Shown: positions 1 to 6,409 of the stretch, in pieces
Layout of the letters: every line of letters begins with the position of its first letter
Position numbering within the stretch: the stretch's first letter is position 1
Assembly (NCBI GenBank): GCA_014804915.1
Contig: JAAUYW010000107.1
Location: forward strand, 1-7,170
DNA: 7,170 nucleotides
Direction of reading: 5' to 3'
From: Desulfovibrio sp.
GTDB taxonomy: Bacteria; Desulfobacterota; Desulfovibrionia; Desulfovibrionales; Desulfovibrionaceae
The notes under the pieces: generated by a model
The model's input: the letters and a program-made list of their open reading frames with translations, nothing else
Told to the model about the DNA's origin: nothing
The model's database searches: none
Translations under genes and position numbers: made by a program

Positions 1-1014
1 TATCTGATAGGACTGGCGTCCGTTCTGGGCATCGCGAAAAACCCAGGAGCAGGGAGTCTTCGGGCCGCTGTTTCTGCAGACCATCTCGGCCTGCCCCCAG
101 CGCTCGCCATCATTGCAGGCCGCGCCGGAACTGCTGACAGACAAAACGCCATTCGCTGAAAGCGTCGCATGAGTAGAGCCTATGCACATGCGATTGTAGG
201 ACGGATCAATGACCCTGCGCTTGCCTGTCTTGCCGTTTGCGCCAAAACAGAAGCATTCCCGTATCGTGCGCTTGGAGAAATATTCCGGCCTTGTTCCCTG
301 CCAGCAGCCTTCCAGAAACGACAGGTTGCCGGTTTTCGCAGCTTCCGGCGGAATTCTCAACTCCTGGCCTGGCTTTGGCTTTGCAGGCGCTGCCTTTTTT
401 TCAGGCGCCGAAGAATGCGCCTTTTTTTCCGGGGTCTTTTTCTCTGGCGTCTTTTTTTCGGGCTCCTTTTTCTCTGGCAGCTTCGGTTTTTCCAGGGCAG
501 GCTTTTTTGCCTCTGGCAATTCTGTAACTGGCAGCATCTGCGCCAGGGTCAGCTCTTCCTGCTTCTGGGGCTGAGACTCAGGCTTTTGCTTTTCCCTGAG
601 CTCGACAATTCCGGGACGCGCCGGCGATTCGGCCTGCTTTTGCTCCGGTTTCCCGGGCTGCGCCGCCTTCTCCGGCTCCGGTTTGATGACAGCCTTTTCC
701 GGCTCCTGCGTCTCTGCAATCTCCGGTTTTACCAGCTCGCCCCTGTGCTCGCCCTCCAAAATCACCCCCTCGGGCGTGAGCAGCACTCCGGTATCTGTCC
801 GGTAGCCTTCCGGCTCTTCGGACAGGATTTGCGAGCGCGTGCCATCTGGCAGGATTATCCAGGTTCCCGGGCCAAAACTTTGCGGTCCCTGCTGTTCGCG
901 AATAAAATCGGCGATATTTCCCAGGGAATCAGCAGCCTGGCCTTCCTTCGGACAAGCCAGGATGCAAAGCCAGAATAACGCGATAAAGCCGGCAGCGATC
1001 TTCATTTTTGTCAT
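1..1014 (-). CDS. Exported protein with PEKK-rich linker and Cys-rich SrfA-like C-terminal domain (partial)
   Basis: This gene is open for 338 codons and has no stop before the left edge, so its C-terminal end is missing. The chosen start at 1014 gives a 4-base ATGA overlap with the stop of the gene before it. An in-frame ATG at 1005 (MKIAAGF...) is the alternative. Residues 1-30 are an export signal: a basic start, a hydrophobic core, then either a possible lipobox (ILAC, Cys at about 21) or a signal peptidase I site near GQA-AD. Residues 30-75 may form a small N-terminal segment. Residues 90-225 are a low-complexity linker rich in Pro, Glu, Lys and Gln with PEKK repeats. From about 219 a compact domain begins (LRIPP...FLEGCW) with Cys237, 254, 256, 277, 300, 313 and 322. 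It aligns by eye with the end of the neighbouring gene's product. The protein probably acts in the periplasm or at the cell surface. The CDS is sure; the molecular function is unknown. Confidence 0.85.
   Translation of the reverse strand, partial: MTKMKIAAGFIALFWLCILACPKEGQAADSLGNIADFIREQQGPQSFGPGTWIILPDGTRSQILSEEPEGYRTDTGVLLTPEGVILEGEHRGELVKPEIAETQEPEKAVIKPEPEKAAQPGKPEQKQAESPARPGIVELREKQKPESQPQKQEELTLAQMLPVTELPEAKKPALEKPKLPEKKEPEKKTPEKKTPEKKAHSSAPEKKAAPAKPKPGQELRIPPEAAKTGNLSFLEGCWQGTRPEYFSKRTIRECFCFGANGKTGKRRVIDPSYNRMCIGSTHATLSANGVLSVSSSGAACNDGERWGQAEMVCRNSGPKTPCSWVFRDAQNGRQSYQI
421..480 (-). repeat. Tandem 15-base repeat encoding PEKK units
   Basis: Four successive 15-base units lie within the linker of the partial exported-protein gene, encoding EKK separated by Pro plus a variable residue. 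The first and second 30-base halves (421-450 and 451-480) differ at only a few positions. A fifth, interrupted EKK copy is at 394-402. Such arrays tend to vary in copy number by slippage. A change of one unit keeps the frame. Confidence 0.8.
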
Positions 1015-2249
1015 TTCACCTTCAAGAAATTGGCTTGCCAGACAGTTCCATCCTCATTCACGCCAGTGCATGACGCGGACGCTCCCTCGGCATTTCTGCA
1101 GATAATCTTAACCGGATTGTACGCCCGGCCCGAGCGCTCGCAAACCTGCTGCCGCACAGTCATGACCAGCTCGCCATTGTGCAGCTCGGCAGCGGCGTCG
1201 CCTGTGCAGCGGTCCGATTTGTCAACTACTGTCGCCTTGCCCCTGCCCGCGCCGTCGTATGTGAAAATAACCTCGACAGGCTCTCGGGTATGCACATTCA
1301 TGAGGCCAGTCCTGCACAGCCATTCGCCCTGGAGAAACCTGGTGTCATCGCCTTTTTCCGGAATGACCAGGGATTCGCCTTCAGGCTCGGGCCCGGAAAC
1401 GGGCGGCTTCGCTTCAGGCGCCTTTGACTGCTCCGGAACGCACAGCGCGACATGCCTGTCCAGCTGCGCCCTGAGATTGTCCACCTCGGCGCGCAAATCC
1501 AGTAGCTCCGCTCTCCGGCTCTCCGGCCCTTCCAGAAACGCAAGGGCTGGTCCTTCAAACAACGTTTTGCCCGCTATCGTCGGCAGACCGCCAAATGAGG
1601 TGAATAAAAGCCACAAAAGCAGCAACAGCAGAAACAGCGGCAAAAGCCACCACAGCCAACCATAAAACCGGGGGCCAGACGCAACCTGGACAACTGCCGC
1701 CCTGGGGGCTTCCGCCGGCTTTTCCGGCTCCGCAGCGCTCTCTGGCGTGGCAGTTGGCGGGGGCGGGGCGGCCGCGGCCAGCCGCGTCAGATCCTTTGGC
1801 TCCACGCCTGGCGTTCCCGGGCCAAAACCCCAGCAGACAAAGACCGGCTGATCGCCGCAGACATAGATATAGCTTTCATCCGGATAATGAAGAGCCAGAC
1901 GCAGGATGTTGCCCCGCGTCACCTTCATCTGGTCTGGAGATCGCATAAGCTCTTCGGCGAAAGCCTGAATCTCCTTCGCCATGCCGCTTATTTTTGCAAC
2001 TGCCGCCTCCCTCTGCTGCTGCGGCAATTCCTCCAGCTTGCGTGGCGAGCCGTAAACCGGCGTGTACCAGTCGATTTCGCTTGTCTGCCTGTTCTCCACC
2101 GGCTCGGCAAAAAGCAGCACATAATCATCGCCAAACTTGCGCCGCAGCATATCGCGGATTTGCGGATAATTGGCGTATGCCAGAATTCCCTGGAACGCCA
2201 GCGCATGCACGCTGGCTTTCGTAGTTGTTGCAAGGAGGGTTCCAGTCAT
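1011..2249 (-). CDS. SrfA-like single-pass membrane protein
   Basis: The product has 412 residues. Residues 1-155 are a soluble N-terminal domain with IDWYTPVYGSPRKL at 59-72 and YIYVCGDQPVFVCWGF at 127-142. A Pro/Ala/Glu linker follows (157-190), then one very hydrophobic membrane segment (about 197-218). A leucine-heptad helix follows at about 238-270, ending in Cys270, then a second Pro-rich linker, and a Cys-rich terminal domain from about 294 (FLQGEW at 305-310; Cys312, 348, 370, 384, 394). From memory, this order and the WY-P...G and WGF motifs resemble the SrfA family, named from the Salmonella srfABC locus. I did not compare sequences, so the family name is moderately sure. There is no cleavable signal peptide, so the N-terminal domain is probably cytoplasmic and the Cys-rich domain periplasmic. 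A GGAG site at 2255-2258 lies 5 bases before the ATG. The gene starts 11 bases after the protease gene ends and overlaps the next gene by ATGA. The biochemical role is unknown. Confidence 0.8.
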   Translation of the reverse strand: MTGTLLATTTKASVHALAFQGILAYANYPQIRDMLRRKFGDDYVLLFAEPVENRQTSEIDWYTPVYGSPRKLEELPQQQREAAVAKISGMAKEIQAFAEELMRSPDQMKVTRGNILRLALHYPDESYIYVCGDQPVFVCWGFGPGTPGVEPKDLTRLAAAAPPPPTATPESAAEPEKPAEAPRAAVVQVASGPRFYGWLWWLLPLFLLLLLLWLLFTSFGGLPTIAGKTLFEGPALAFLEGPESRRAELLDLRAEVDNLRAQLDRHVALCVPEQSKAPEAKPPVSGPEPEGESLVIPEKGDDTRFLQGEWLCRTGLMNVHTREPVEVIFTYDGAGRGKATVVDKSDRCTGDAAAELHNGELVMTVRQQVCERSGRAYNPVKIICRNAEGASASCTGVNEDGTVWQANFLKVK

Positions 2250-2260
2250 GATTTCTCCAG

Positions 2261-3223
2261 TCAGGGTGTAACGCCCTGGCTATTGAGGAAACCGAGCAGA
2301 TCCCGGGCTGCCAGAGCTATTGACGCTTGCCTGTAGCTGGTTTCGTCAAGCGTGATCATTGTGTTGATGCCAACCACCTCGCCATTCTCGTTGAGCAGCG
2401 GGCCGCCGCTGCTGCCCGGGGAAATGGGCGCAGTATGCACAATGAGGTCAGGCGCGCGATGCAGCACCGCGCTGACTACTCCCTCGGTATACGACAACTC
2501 CGGCACTGCCGAAATGTCCGCGCCTCCAAGCAGCCTTGCATATGCCGGATCATTCTTGCCAATCACATCCGGAAAGCCCCAGGCGCCGATTTTTTCGGTT
2601 TTGACTACTTCATCGGCAAAAGGCAAAACCGCTGTCCTGGCTCCGGGCGGCATATCCACTTTCAGAAGCGCGTAATCCGCGTTCCCGCCCTTGCTTGTTG
2701 CAACCACCCTGGCAATGGCCGCCTTGCCAAGGCTTTTGCTTGTAACAAGCACTTTGGCCAGCCCCTTCTCTATCACATGCCTGTTTGTTACCACATACCC
2801 TGGCGCTACAAAAAATCCCGATCCTGTTGAAAGGCCGCTTTTGCCGTCAGTAGAAACAATGAAAACGCAGGCGCGCTCAATATCCTCCACCTTTCCGCTC
2901 CTGCTGCTTGTGGCCGGAATCGCCTTCGCGCCGGCGCTGGCTTCAGGCTCGGACGCAGCGGGAACGGGCGCAGCCGCAGGTTCGGCCTCCAGTCGCCTTT
3001 TGGCAGCGCAGGGCTCGATTTTGAGCAGACTGGCCAGTTCGTCGCGCTCGCCTGCCAGGCTTTCCAGTTCGCGCGCTTCCGCGGCTGCGGCTTCCAGCCT
3101 GTCCGACCGGTAACTCAAAAAATGCCACAGGCACCAGCCAATGGCGCAGAGCAGCAGAAACGAGATGAAAAGCGGCGCAAAAGCCCGCTTCGCCGGCTTG
3201 CCTTCCCTGGATGCGTCTGTCAT
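2261..3223 (-). CDS. Membrane-anchored trypsin-like serine protease without PDZ domain
   Basis: The product has 320 residues. A basic N-terminus is followed by one membrane segment (about 14-36) acting as an uncleaved anchor, then an Ala/Glu/Leu-rich helix (40-68) ending at Cys72, an Ala/Pro linker (80-108), and a trypsin-fold domain of the HtrA/DegP type (112-315). The catalytic triad is readable: His149 in VVTNRHV, Asp183 in NADYALLKV and Ser272 in SPGSSGGPLL. The GFPD and GINTMI strands fit the family. HtrA proteins normally carry one or two PDZ domains after the protease domain, but this one stops about 30 residues after the last strand, so substrate choice must depend on other parts. Topology suggests a periplasmic protease tethered to the inner membrane. 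An AAGGG site at 3230-3234 lies 6 bases before the ATG, and only one base separates the gene from the lipoprotein stop. Plausible roles are maturation or quality control of the neighbouring envelope proteins, but nothing in the sequence proves a substrate. Confidence 0.9.
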   Translation of the reverse strand: MTDASREGKPAKRAFAPLFISFLLLCAIGWCLWHFLSYRSDRLEAAAAEARELESLAGERDELASLLKIEPCAAKRRLEAEPAAAPVPAASEPEASAGAKAIPATSSRSGKVEDIERACVFIVSTDGKSGLSTGSGFFVAPGYVVTNRHVIEKGLAKVLVTSKSLGKAAIARVVATSKGGNADYALLKVDMPPGARTAVLPFADEVVKTEKIGAWGFPDVIGKNDPAYARLLGGADISAVPELSYTEGVVSAVLHRAPDLIVHTAPISPGSSGGPLLNENGEVVGINTMITLDETSYRQASIALAARDLLGFLNSQGVTP

Positions 3224-3224
3224 G

Positions 3225-4040
3225 TCAGGCCCTTATGTCGCGCAGCTGTGAAAGCGCGTCATTGATCTCTTTGTTCTGCGAACGGGTTACGTTCTGCGCC
3301 TGCGTCTTCTCCTCGCGAATCGACGCTGTCTTGCGCGTGATCGCCTGCTTGCGCTTGCGGGCCGCATTGAGCGCGCTGGCCTTTTGCTGATACGCGGCCT
3401 GTCCCTGGGACATCGCCTGCGGACTCCTGATCTGCTGCTCCTCGCTTGCGAACGCCTGTTCGTATTGCTGATCCAGCGATTCTCCCTGCGCGGCAGCGTC
3501 TCCCAGGATGGCGATCGCCTCCTCGCGGCCATTCTGAATCTCTACATAGCGGCTATGCGCCACTTCGCGCGAAATCTGACCGGAGCGGATGCCGCCCAGT
3601 AACGCCTGAAATTCGCGGTCATAGCATTGCAGCGAGGAACGCGCGGCCGCGCTGGCGACATCGAGATTGGAAATATCCCCGTCCAGCTCCTGCAGGTACC
3701 TGTTCAGGCGCATATTGTCTTCCCGCTGCTGCTGCTGGCTTCCATAGGCATTGCCAACCATGCTTCCGCCAACGCCGCCCATTGCCGCGCCCATCACTGC
3801 GCCCTGCCATTTGCCTGTGGTGAGCAAGCCAATCAAGGCGCCGCCGGCAGCGCCCAGCACAGCGCCGGTAGCCGTGCTTTTGGCTACGGTATGCTCGCTC
3901 CTGCGCAGGTCATCAATCGGCCGGTAGCAGGAAGGATAATAGGCGACATTGGTATGCTGCTCGCCGTACTTGCTGGCGCAGCCAGGCAAAAGGAACAGGG
4001 ACGCAGCGACAAGCGCGACTGCGGATTTACGCATGCTCAT
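3225..4040 (-). CDS. Glycine-zipper lipoprotein with C-terminal coiled coil
   Basis: The product has 271 residues, taking the ATG at 4040 as the start. That start has AAGGA at 4049-4053, 8 bases upstream, and begins a clean lipoprotein signal: basic MRK, a hydrophobic core and LLPGC, with the lipidated Cys at 21. The residue after Cys is Ala, not Asp, which by the Lol rule predicts outer-membrane delivery. The reading frame stays open upstream to an ATG at 4199, but that would put 53 hydrophilic residues before the signal. Residues 57-100 are a glycine zipper (GAVLGAAGGALIGLL, then GAVMGAAMGGVGGSMVG), as in membrane-inserting envelope lipoproteins. Residues 104-270 are charged, Gln/Ala-rich helix, likely coiled coil, with few prolines. 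Extra cysteines are at 38 and 129. This is the first gene of a leftward four-gene operon and presumably its outer-membrane anchor. I recognise no named family beyond the glycine zipper. Confidence 0.85.
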   Translation of the reverse strand: MSMRKSAVALVAASLFLLPGCASKYGEQHTNVAYYPSCYRPIDDLRRSEHTVAKSTATGAVLGAAGGALIGLLTTGKWQGAVMGAAMGGVGGSMVGNAYGSQQQQREDNMRLNRYLQELDGDISNLDVASAAARSSLQCYDREFQALLGGIRSGQISREVAHSRYVEIQNGREEAIAILGDAAAQGESLDQQYEQAFASEEQQIRSPQAMSQGQAAYQQKASALNAARKRKQAITRKTASIREEKTQAQNVTRSQNKEINDALSQLRDIRA

Positions 4041-4048
4041 TTTTTCCG

Positions 4049-4053
4049 TCCTT
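4049..4053 (-). promoter_or_regulatory. Ribosome binding site deciding the lipoprotein start
   Basis: AAGGA on the minus strand lies 8 bases before the ATG at 4040. It supports this start over the ATG at 4199, which lies upstream of the promoter candidate. A second in-frame ATG at 4034 is also possible and would remove only two residues. Confidence 0.65.
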
Positions 4054-4113
4054 GGGAGATTGAAAATGTTTAAAGCCGCTTTCCAGGCCTGTATTTTCAC
4101 ATTTGTACACCTT

Positions 4114-4155
4114 ATTAAGGACATAAATCCCCCATTGTCAATTATAATTTTTTTT
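4114..4155 (-). promoter_or_regulatory. Candidate sigma70 promoter with UP-like A-tract for the leftward envelope operon
   Basis: On the minus strand there is a perfect -35 TTGACA (4136-4141), a 16-base spacer and a -10 CTTAAT (4114-4119; 4 of 6 matches). Immediately upstream of the -35 is an A/T-only stretch with eight A's in a row (4142-4155), as in an UP element. Transcription would start near 4107, leaving an untranslated leader of about 65 bases before the lipoprotein ATG. It is predicted from sequence only. Confidence 0.5.
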
Positions 4156-4208
4156 AGCCGGTCTTGATTCTTCGTTGCCGCAAGGGCCGGCCTGACCATT
4201 TGCGCATA

Positions 4209-4237
4209 TTGCCGGGCCAGGCAATAACAGCTATGAT
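4209..4237 (+). promoter_or_regulatory. Candidate sigma70 promoter for the rightward sugar cassette
   Basis: The -35 is TTGCCG (4209-4214; 4 of 6 matches), the spacer is exactly 17 bases and the -10 is TATGAT (4232-4237; 5 of 6). Transcription would start near 4244, about 55 bases before the aminotransferase ATG. The two candidate promoters are back to back, with about 67 bases between their -35 elements, so one regulator could act on both. I see no clear operator. Confidence 0.5.
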
Positions 4238-4288
4238 TAACCGGAAAAAAGGCATGTTTTTGGCGCCGGAGTGCTGAAAAAGGCGGAC

Positions 4289-4293
4289 GGAGG
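4289..4293 (+). promoter_or_regulatory. Ribosome binding site of the aminotransferase gene
   Basis: GGAGG lies 5 bases before the ATG at 4299. This is the strongest Shine-Dalgarno match in the window, and it fixes the start. Confidence 0.75.
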
Positions 4294-4298
4294 TTTTT

Positions 4299-5447
4299 AT
4301 GCGTCTTTCGCGTTCCATTGTAGGCAGGGAGGAAGCTTCAGCTGTCGCCCGCGTGATCTGCGAGGATGGCTACCTGGGCATGGGCGCCGAGACCAGGGAA
4401 TTCGAGGCCAGGCTTGCGGAATATCTTGGTGTGGAGCCCTGGCAGATCGTAAGCTGCAATTCCGGCACCGCGGCCCTGCATCTGGCCGTGTGGGCGGCTT
4501 CGGCCCACCCCCTGCGGCGCATTCCCGAAAGCGCGGCAATGCCAGAAATCCTTGTCCCCACCCTCACGTTTGTTTCCTCCTTTCAGGCGATACTCGCTGG
4601 CGGCTGCAAGCCTGTAGCCTGCGACGTGCTCCCTGAAACCGGCACGCTGGATCTTGAAGACGCCGCAAGAAGGCTAACTGGCAACACTATTGCCGTCATG
4701 CATGTGGACTATGCCTCAAACCCCTGGCATCTGGACGCTGTTTACGCATTCGGCGCAAGCAATGGCCTGCGCGTGATTGACGATGCAGCGCACGCTTTTG
4801 GCTGCCGCCATCATGGCCGCAAGGTTGGCTCTTTTGGCGATCTCGTCTGCTTCAGCTTTGACGGCATCAAGAACATCACTTGTGGCGAAGGCGGCTGCCT
4901 GGTCGCCTTTGACAGGGAGAGCGCCAGCATAGCAGCCGACGCGAGGCTGCTGGGAGTTGAAGGCGACACAGCCAGAAGATTCGCTGGCGGCCGTTCCTGG
5001 CAGCCCAAGGTCGAGCGCCCGGGGCTGCGCTATCATCTGAGCAATATCATGGCCGCGATTGGCAATGTCCAGCTGAGCCGCCTGGAAGACGAGTTCATCC
5101 CGGCCAGGCGCGAGCTTTACAATGCCTATGTCCGTCTGCTCAGGCCCGAGCGCGGCCTGAAGCTCCTGGAAACGGATCCTGAAGACTATATTGTGCCGCA
5201 TATCATGCCAGTCCGCATTCTGGATGGCAAAAAGGAAAAAGTAATCGAGCGCCTTGCTGCTGCCGGCATCCCGACCGGCATTCACTACAAGCCCAACCAT
5301 CTGCATCCGCTTTTCGGCAACGGCAGGGAAAAACTCGCCAATGCCGAGCGCCTCTATGCCGAGCTGGTCACCCTGCCGCTCCACCCCGGGCTTGACGAAT
5401 CGGACGTCCAGCTTGTCTGCTCTGCCCTGGACGAGGCGCTGGCATGA
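4299..5447 (+). CDS. DegT/DnrJ/EryC1/StrS-family PLP sugar aminotransferase
   Basis: The product has 382 residues, the usual length for this fold-type I family, which transfers an amino group (normally from glutamate) to a keto sugar nucleotide. Family landmarks occur in order. GYLGMGAETREFEARLAEYL (24-43) is the typical opening. NSGTAALHLA (54-63) binds the phosphate of PLP. Next comes VPTLTF (86-91). DDAAHAFG (161-168) holds the Asp that contacts the pyridine nitrogen. SFDGIKNITCGEGG (186-199) holds the Schiff-base Lys191. YHLSNIMAAIGNVQLSRL (245-262) follows. GIPTGIHYKPNHLHPLF (323-339) and LPLHPGL (359-365) complete the fold. The soluble protein is cytoplasmic. As first gene of the cassette it most likely makes the amino sugar that the following transferases use. 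No sugar dehydratase or epimerase is present in the window, so the keto-sugar substrate must come from genes elsewhere, and the exact product cannot be told from sequence. Confidence 0.93.
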   Translation: MRLSRSIVGREEASAVARVICEDGYLGMGAETREFEARLAEYLGVEPWQIVSCNSGTAALHLAVWAASAHPLRRIPESAAMPEILVPTLTFVSSFQAILAGGCKPVACDVLPETGTLDLEDAARRLTGNTIAVMHVDYASNPWHLDAVYAFGASNGLRVIDDAAHAFGCRHHGRKVGSFGDLVCFSFDGIKNITCGEGGCLVAFDRESASIAADARLLGVEGDTARRFAGGRSWQPKVERPGLRYHLSNIMAAIGNVQLSRLEDEFIPARRELYNAYVRLLRPERGLKLLETDPEDYIVPHIMPVRILDGKKEKVIERLAAAGIPTGIHYKPNHLHPLFGNGREKLANAERLYAELVTLPLHPGLDESDVQLVCSALDEALA

Positions 5448-6409
5448 GCGACGCCGCCATCCGTCCGGCTCCAAGGCTGGTTTTCGTTATCCCCTGTTAC
5501 AATGAGGAAGAAACGTTGCCTGCCACCATGGATGCGATCGCGGCCTTGCTGGCTTCTTGCAAGAGTCAGGGGCTTATAAGGGAAGACAGCTTCGCCTGCT
5601 ATGTGGACGATGGCAGCCAGGACGCAACATGGGAGCTCATCCGCCAGCGGCATGAGCAGGACAGGGCTTGCCGCGGCATCAAGTTCGCAGCCAACGCGGG
5701 CCATCAGAACGCGGTCTGGGCCGGAATGGCGACTGCGAGACGCTGGGGCGCTGACTGCATCATCAGCCTGGATGCGGATCTGCAGGACGACATCTCGGTC
5801 GTGCCAGAAATGCTGCGCGAATATCTGCGCGGCATTGACATAGTGTATGGAGTCAGATCCAGCCGCGAAACAGACACTGCGTTCAAGCGCGATACCGCCC
5901 AGCTTTTCTATAAATTGATGGCCAGGCTCAATGTGGCGATGATTCCGGATCATGCTGATTACAGGCTGGTAAGCAGGCCAGTGCTGAAAGCCTTGCGCGG
6001 CTTTCAGGAAGAAAGCCTGTTTTTGCGCGGCCTTTTTCCTGTTCTCGGTTTCAGGACAAGCAAGGTGTATTACAAAAGGCAGGAGCGCAAGACAGGCAAA
6101 AGCAAATATCCGCTGCGCAAAATGATTTCATTCGCCTGGCTTGGCATCACATCCTGCAGCGCGGCGCCCTTGCGCCTTGCAGGCGTGCTCAGCTTCATCT
6201 GCATGCTCATTGCCCTGATTGCCTTCATAGTCTCGCTGTTTAAATATTTTTCCGGTGCCGTCGTCCCTGGCTGGACATCGCTTGTGATCATCATCCTCTT
6301 TCTCGGCGCCGCGCAGCTTTTTTGTCTGGCCATCATGGGCGAATACATAGCCAAAATCTTTACGGAAGTGCGGCACAGACCGCGTTACATAATTGAAAAA
6401 ACTATTTGA
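5444..6409 (+). CDS. Polyprenyl-phosphate glycosyltransferase, family GT2, GtrB/ArnC/CsbB-like
   Basis: The product has 321 residues. A GT-A catalytic domain opens with VFVIPCYNEEETL (13-25). It contains VDDGSQD (54-60), NAGHQNAVWAGM (84-95) and the metal-binding LDADLQDD (109-116). The acceptor-region motifs are DYRLVSRPVL (172-181) and ERKTGKSKYPLRKM (214-227). Two membrane segments follow (about 241-267 and 276-297), then the family's GEYIAKIFTEVRHRPRYII tail. Family members transfer a sugar from a nucleotide donor to undecaprenyl phosphate at the cytoplasmic face of the inner membrane. The ATG overlaps the aminotransferase stop as ATGA, with GAGG at 5433-5436 seven bases upstream. A GtrA-type gene directly follows, as in serotype-conversion and teichoic or arabinan modification systems. 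The donor here may be the amino sugar made by the preceding enzyme. That is inference from gene order. Confidence 0.92.
   Translation: MSDAAIRPAPRLVFVIPCYNEEETLPATMDAIAALLASCKSQGLIREDSFACYVDDGSQDATWELIRQRHEQDRACRGIKFAANAGHQNAVWAGMATARRWGADCIISLDADLQDDISVVPEMLREYLRGIDIVYGVRSSRETDTAFKRDTAQLFYKLMARLNVAMIPDHADYRLVSRPVLKALRGFQEESLFLRGLFPVLGFRTSKVYYKRQERKTGKSKYPLRKMISFAWLGITSCSAAPLRLAGVLSFICMLIALIAFIVSLFKYFSGAVVPGWTSLVIIILFLGAAQLFCLAIMGEYIAKIFTEVRHRPRYIIEKTI

Larger units (their letters stand above)
4041..4298. other. Divergent intergenic region
   Basis: These 258 bases separate the two operons and are the only sizeable non-coding DNA in the window. They contain the two back-to-back promoter candidates, an A/T-rich core (about 4141-4155) and a GC-rich patch around 4184-4193 with the palindrome GGCCGGCC. 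I see no terminator with a U-run, no riboswitch fold and no tRNA-like sequence. Base composition here is clearly more A/T-rich than in the genes. Confidence 0.7.

Noticed and set aside
421..480. Short regular repeats as a possible CRISPR array
   Set aside because: The units are contiguous 15-base coding repeats without spacers, in frame within a protein linker.
169..978. Long plus-strand open frame of 269 codons, with smaller ones in the same area
   Set aside because: It lies antisense to the partial exported-protein gene. Its product is Leu/Phe/Arg-rich low complexity, the complement of Glu/Lys/Pro codons, with no ribosome binding site. The minus strand has a signal peptide, a linker and a domain homologous to the neighbour.
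1030..1665. Plus-strand open frame of 211 codons opposite the SrfA-like gene
   Set aside because: It has no recognisable domain and is Ser/Arg/Pro-rich in composition, whereas the minus-strand frame has a clear membrane segment and a conserved Cys domain.
4141..4148. Perfect TATAAT on both strands (4141-4146 minus, 4143-4148 plus)
   Set aside because: Neither copy has a fair -35 element at 16-18 bases. The stretch fits better as the A/T-rich region upstream of the minus-strand -35 TTGACA.
4038..4199. Longer lipoprotein start at 4199
   Set aside because: It would add 53 residues before a perfect lipoprotein signal, lies upstream of the promoter candidate, and has no ribosome binding site comparable to AAGGA at 4049-4053.
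4170..4222. GC-rich repeats (GGCCGGCC and a nearby GCCGGGCCAGGC) as a possible terminator or operator
   Set aside because: Pairing is imperfect, there is no following U-run, and no gene ends here. It may bind a regulator, but nothing in the sequence supports that specifically.
4716..5474. Minus-strand open frame of 252 codons opposite the aminotransferase
   Set aside because: The plus strand encodes a full, motif-complete PLP enzyme. The antisense frame has no family features and no promoter or ribosome binding site.
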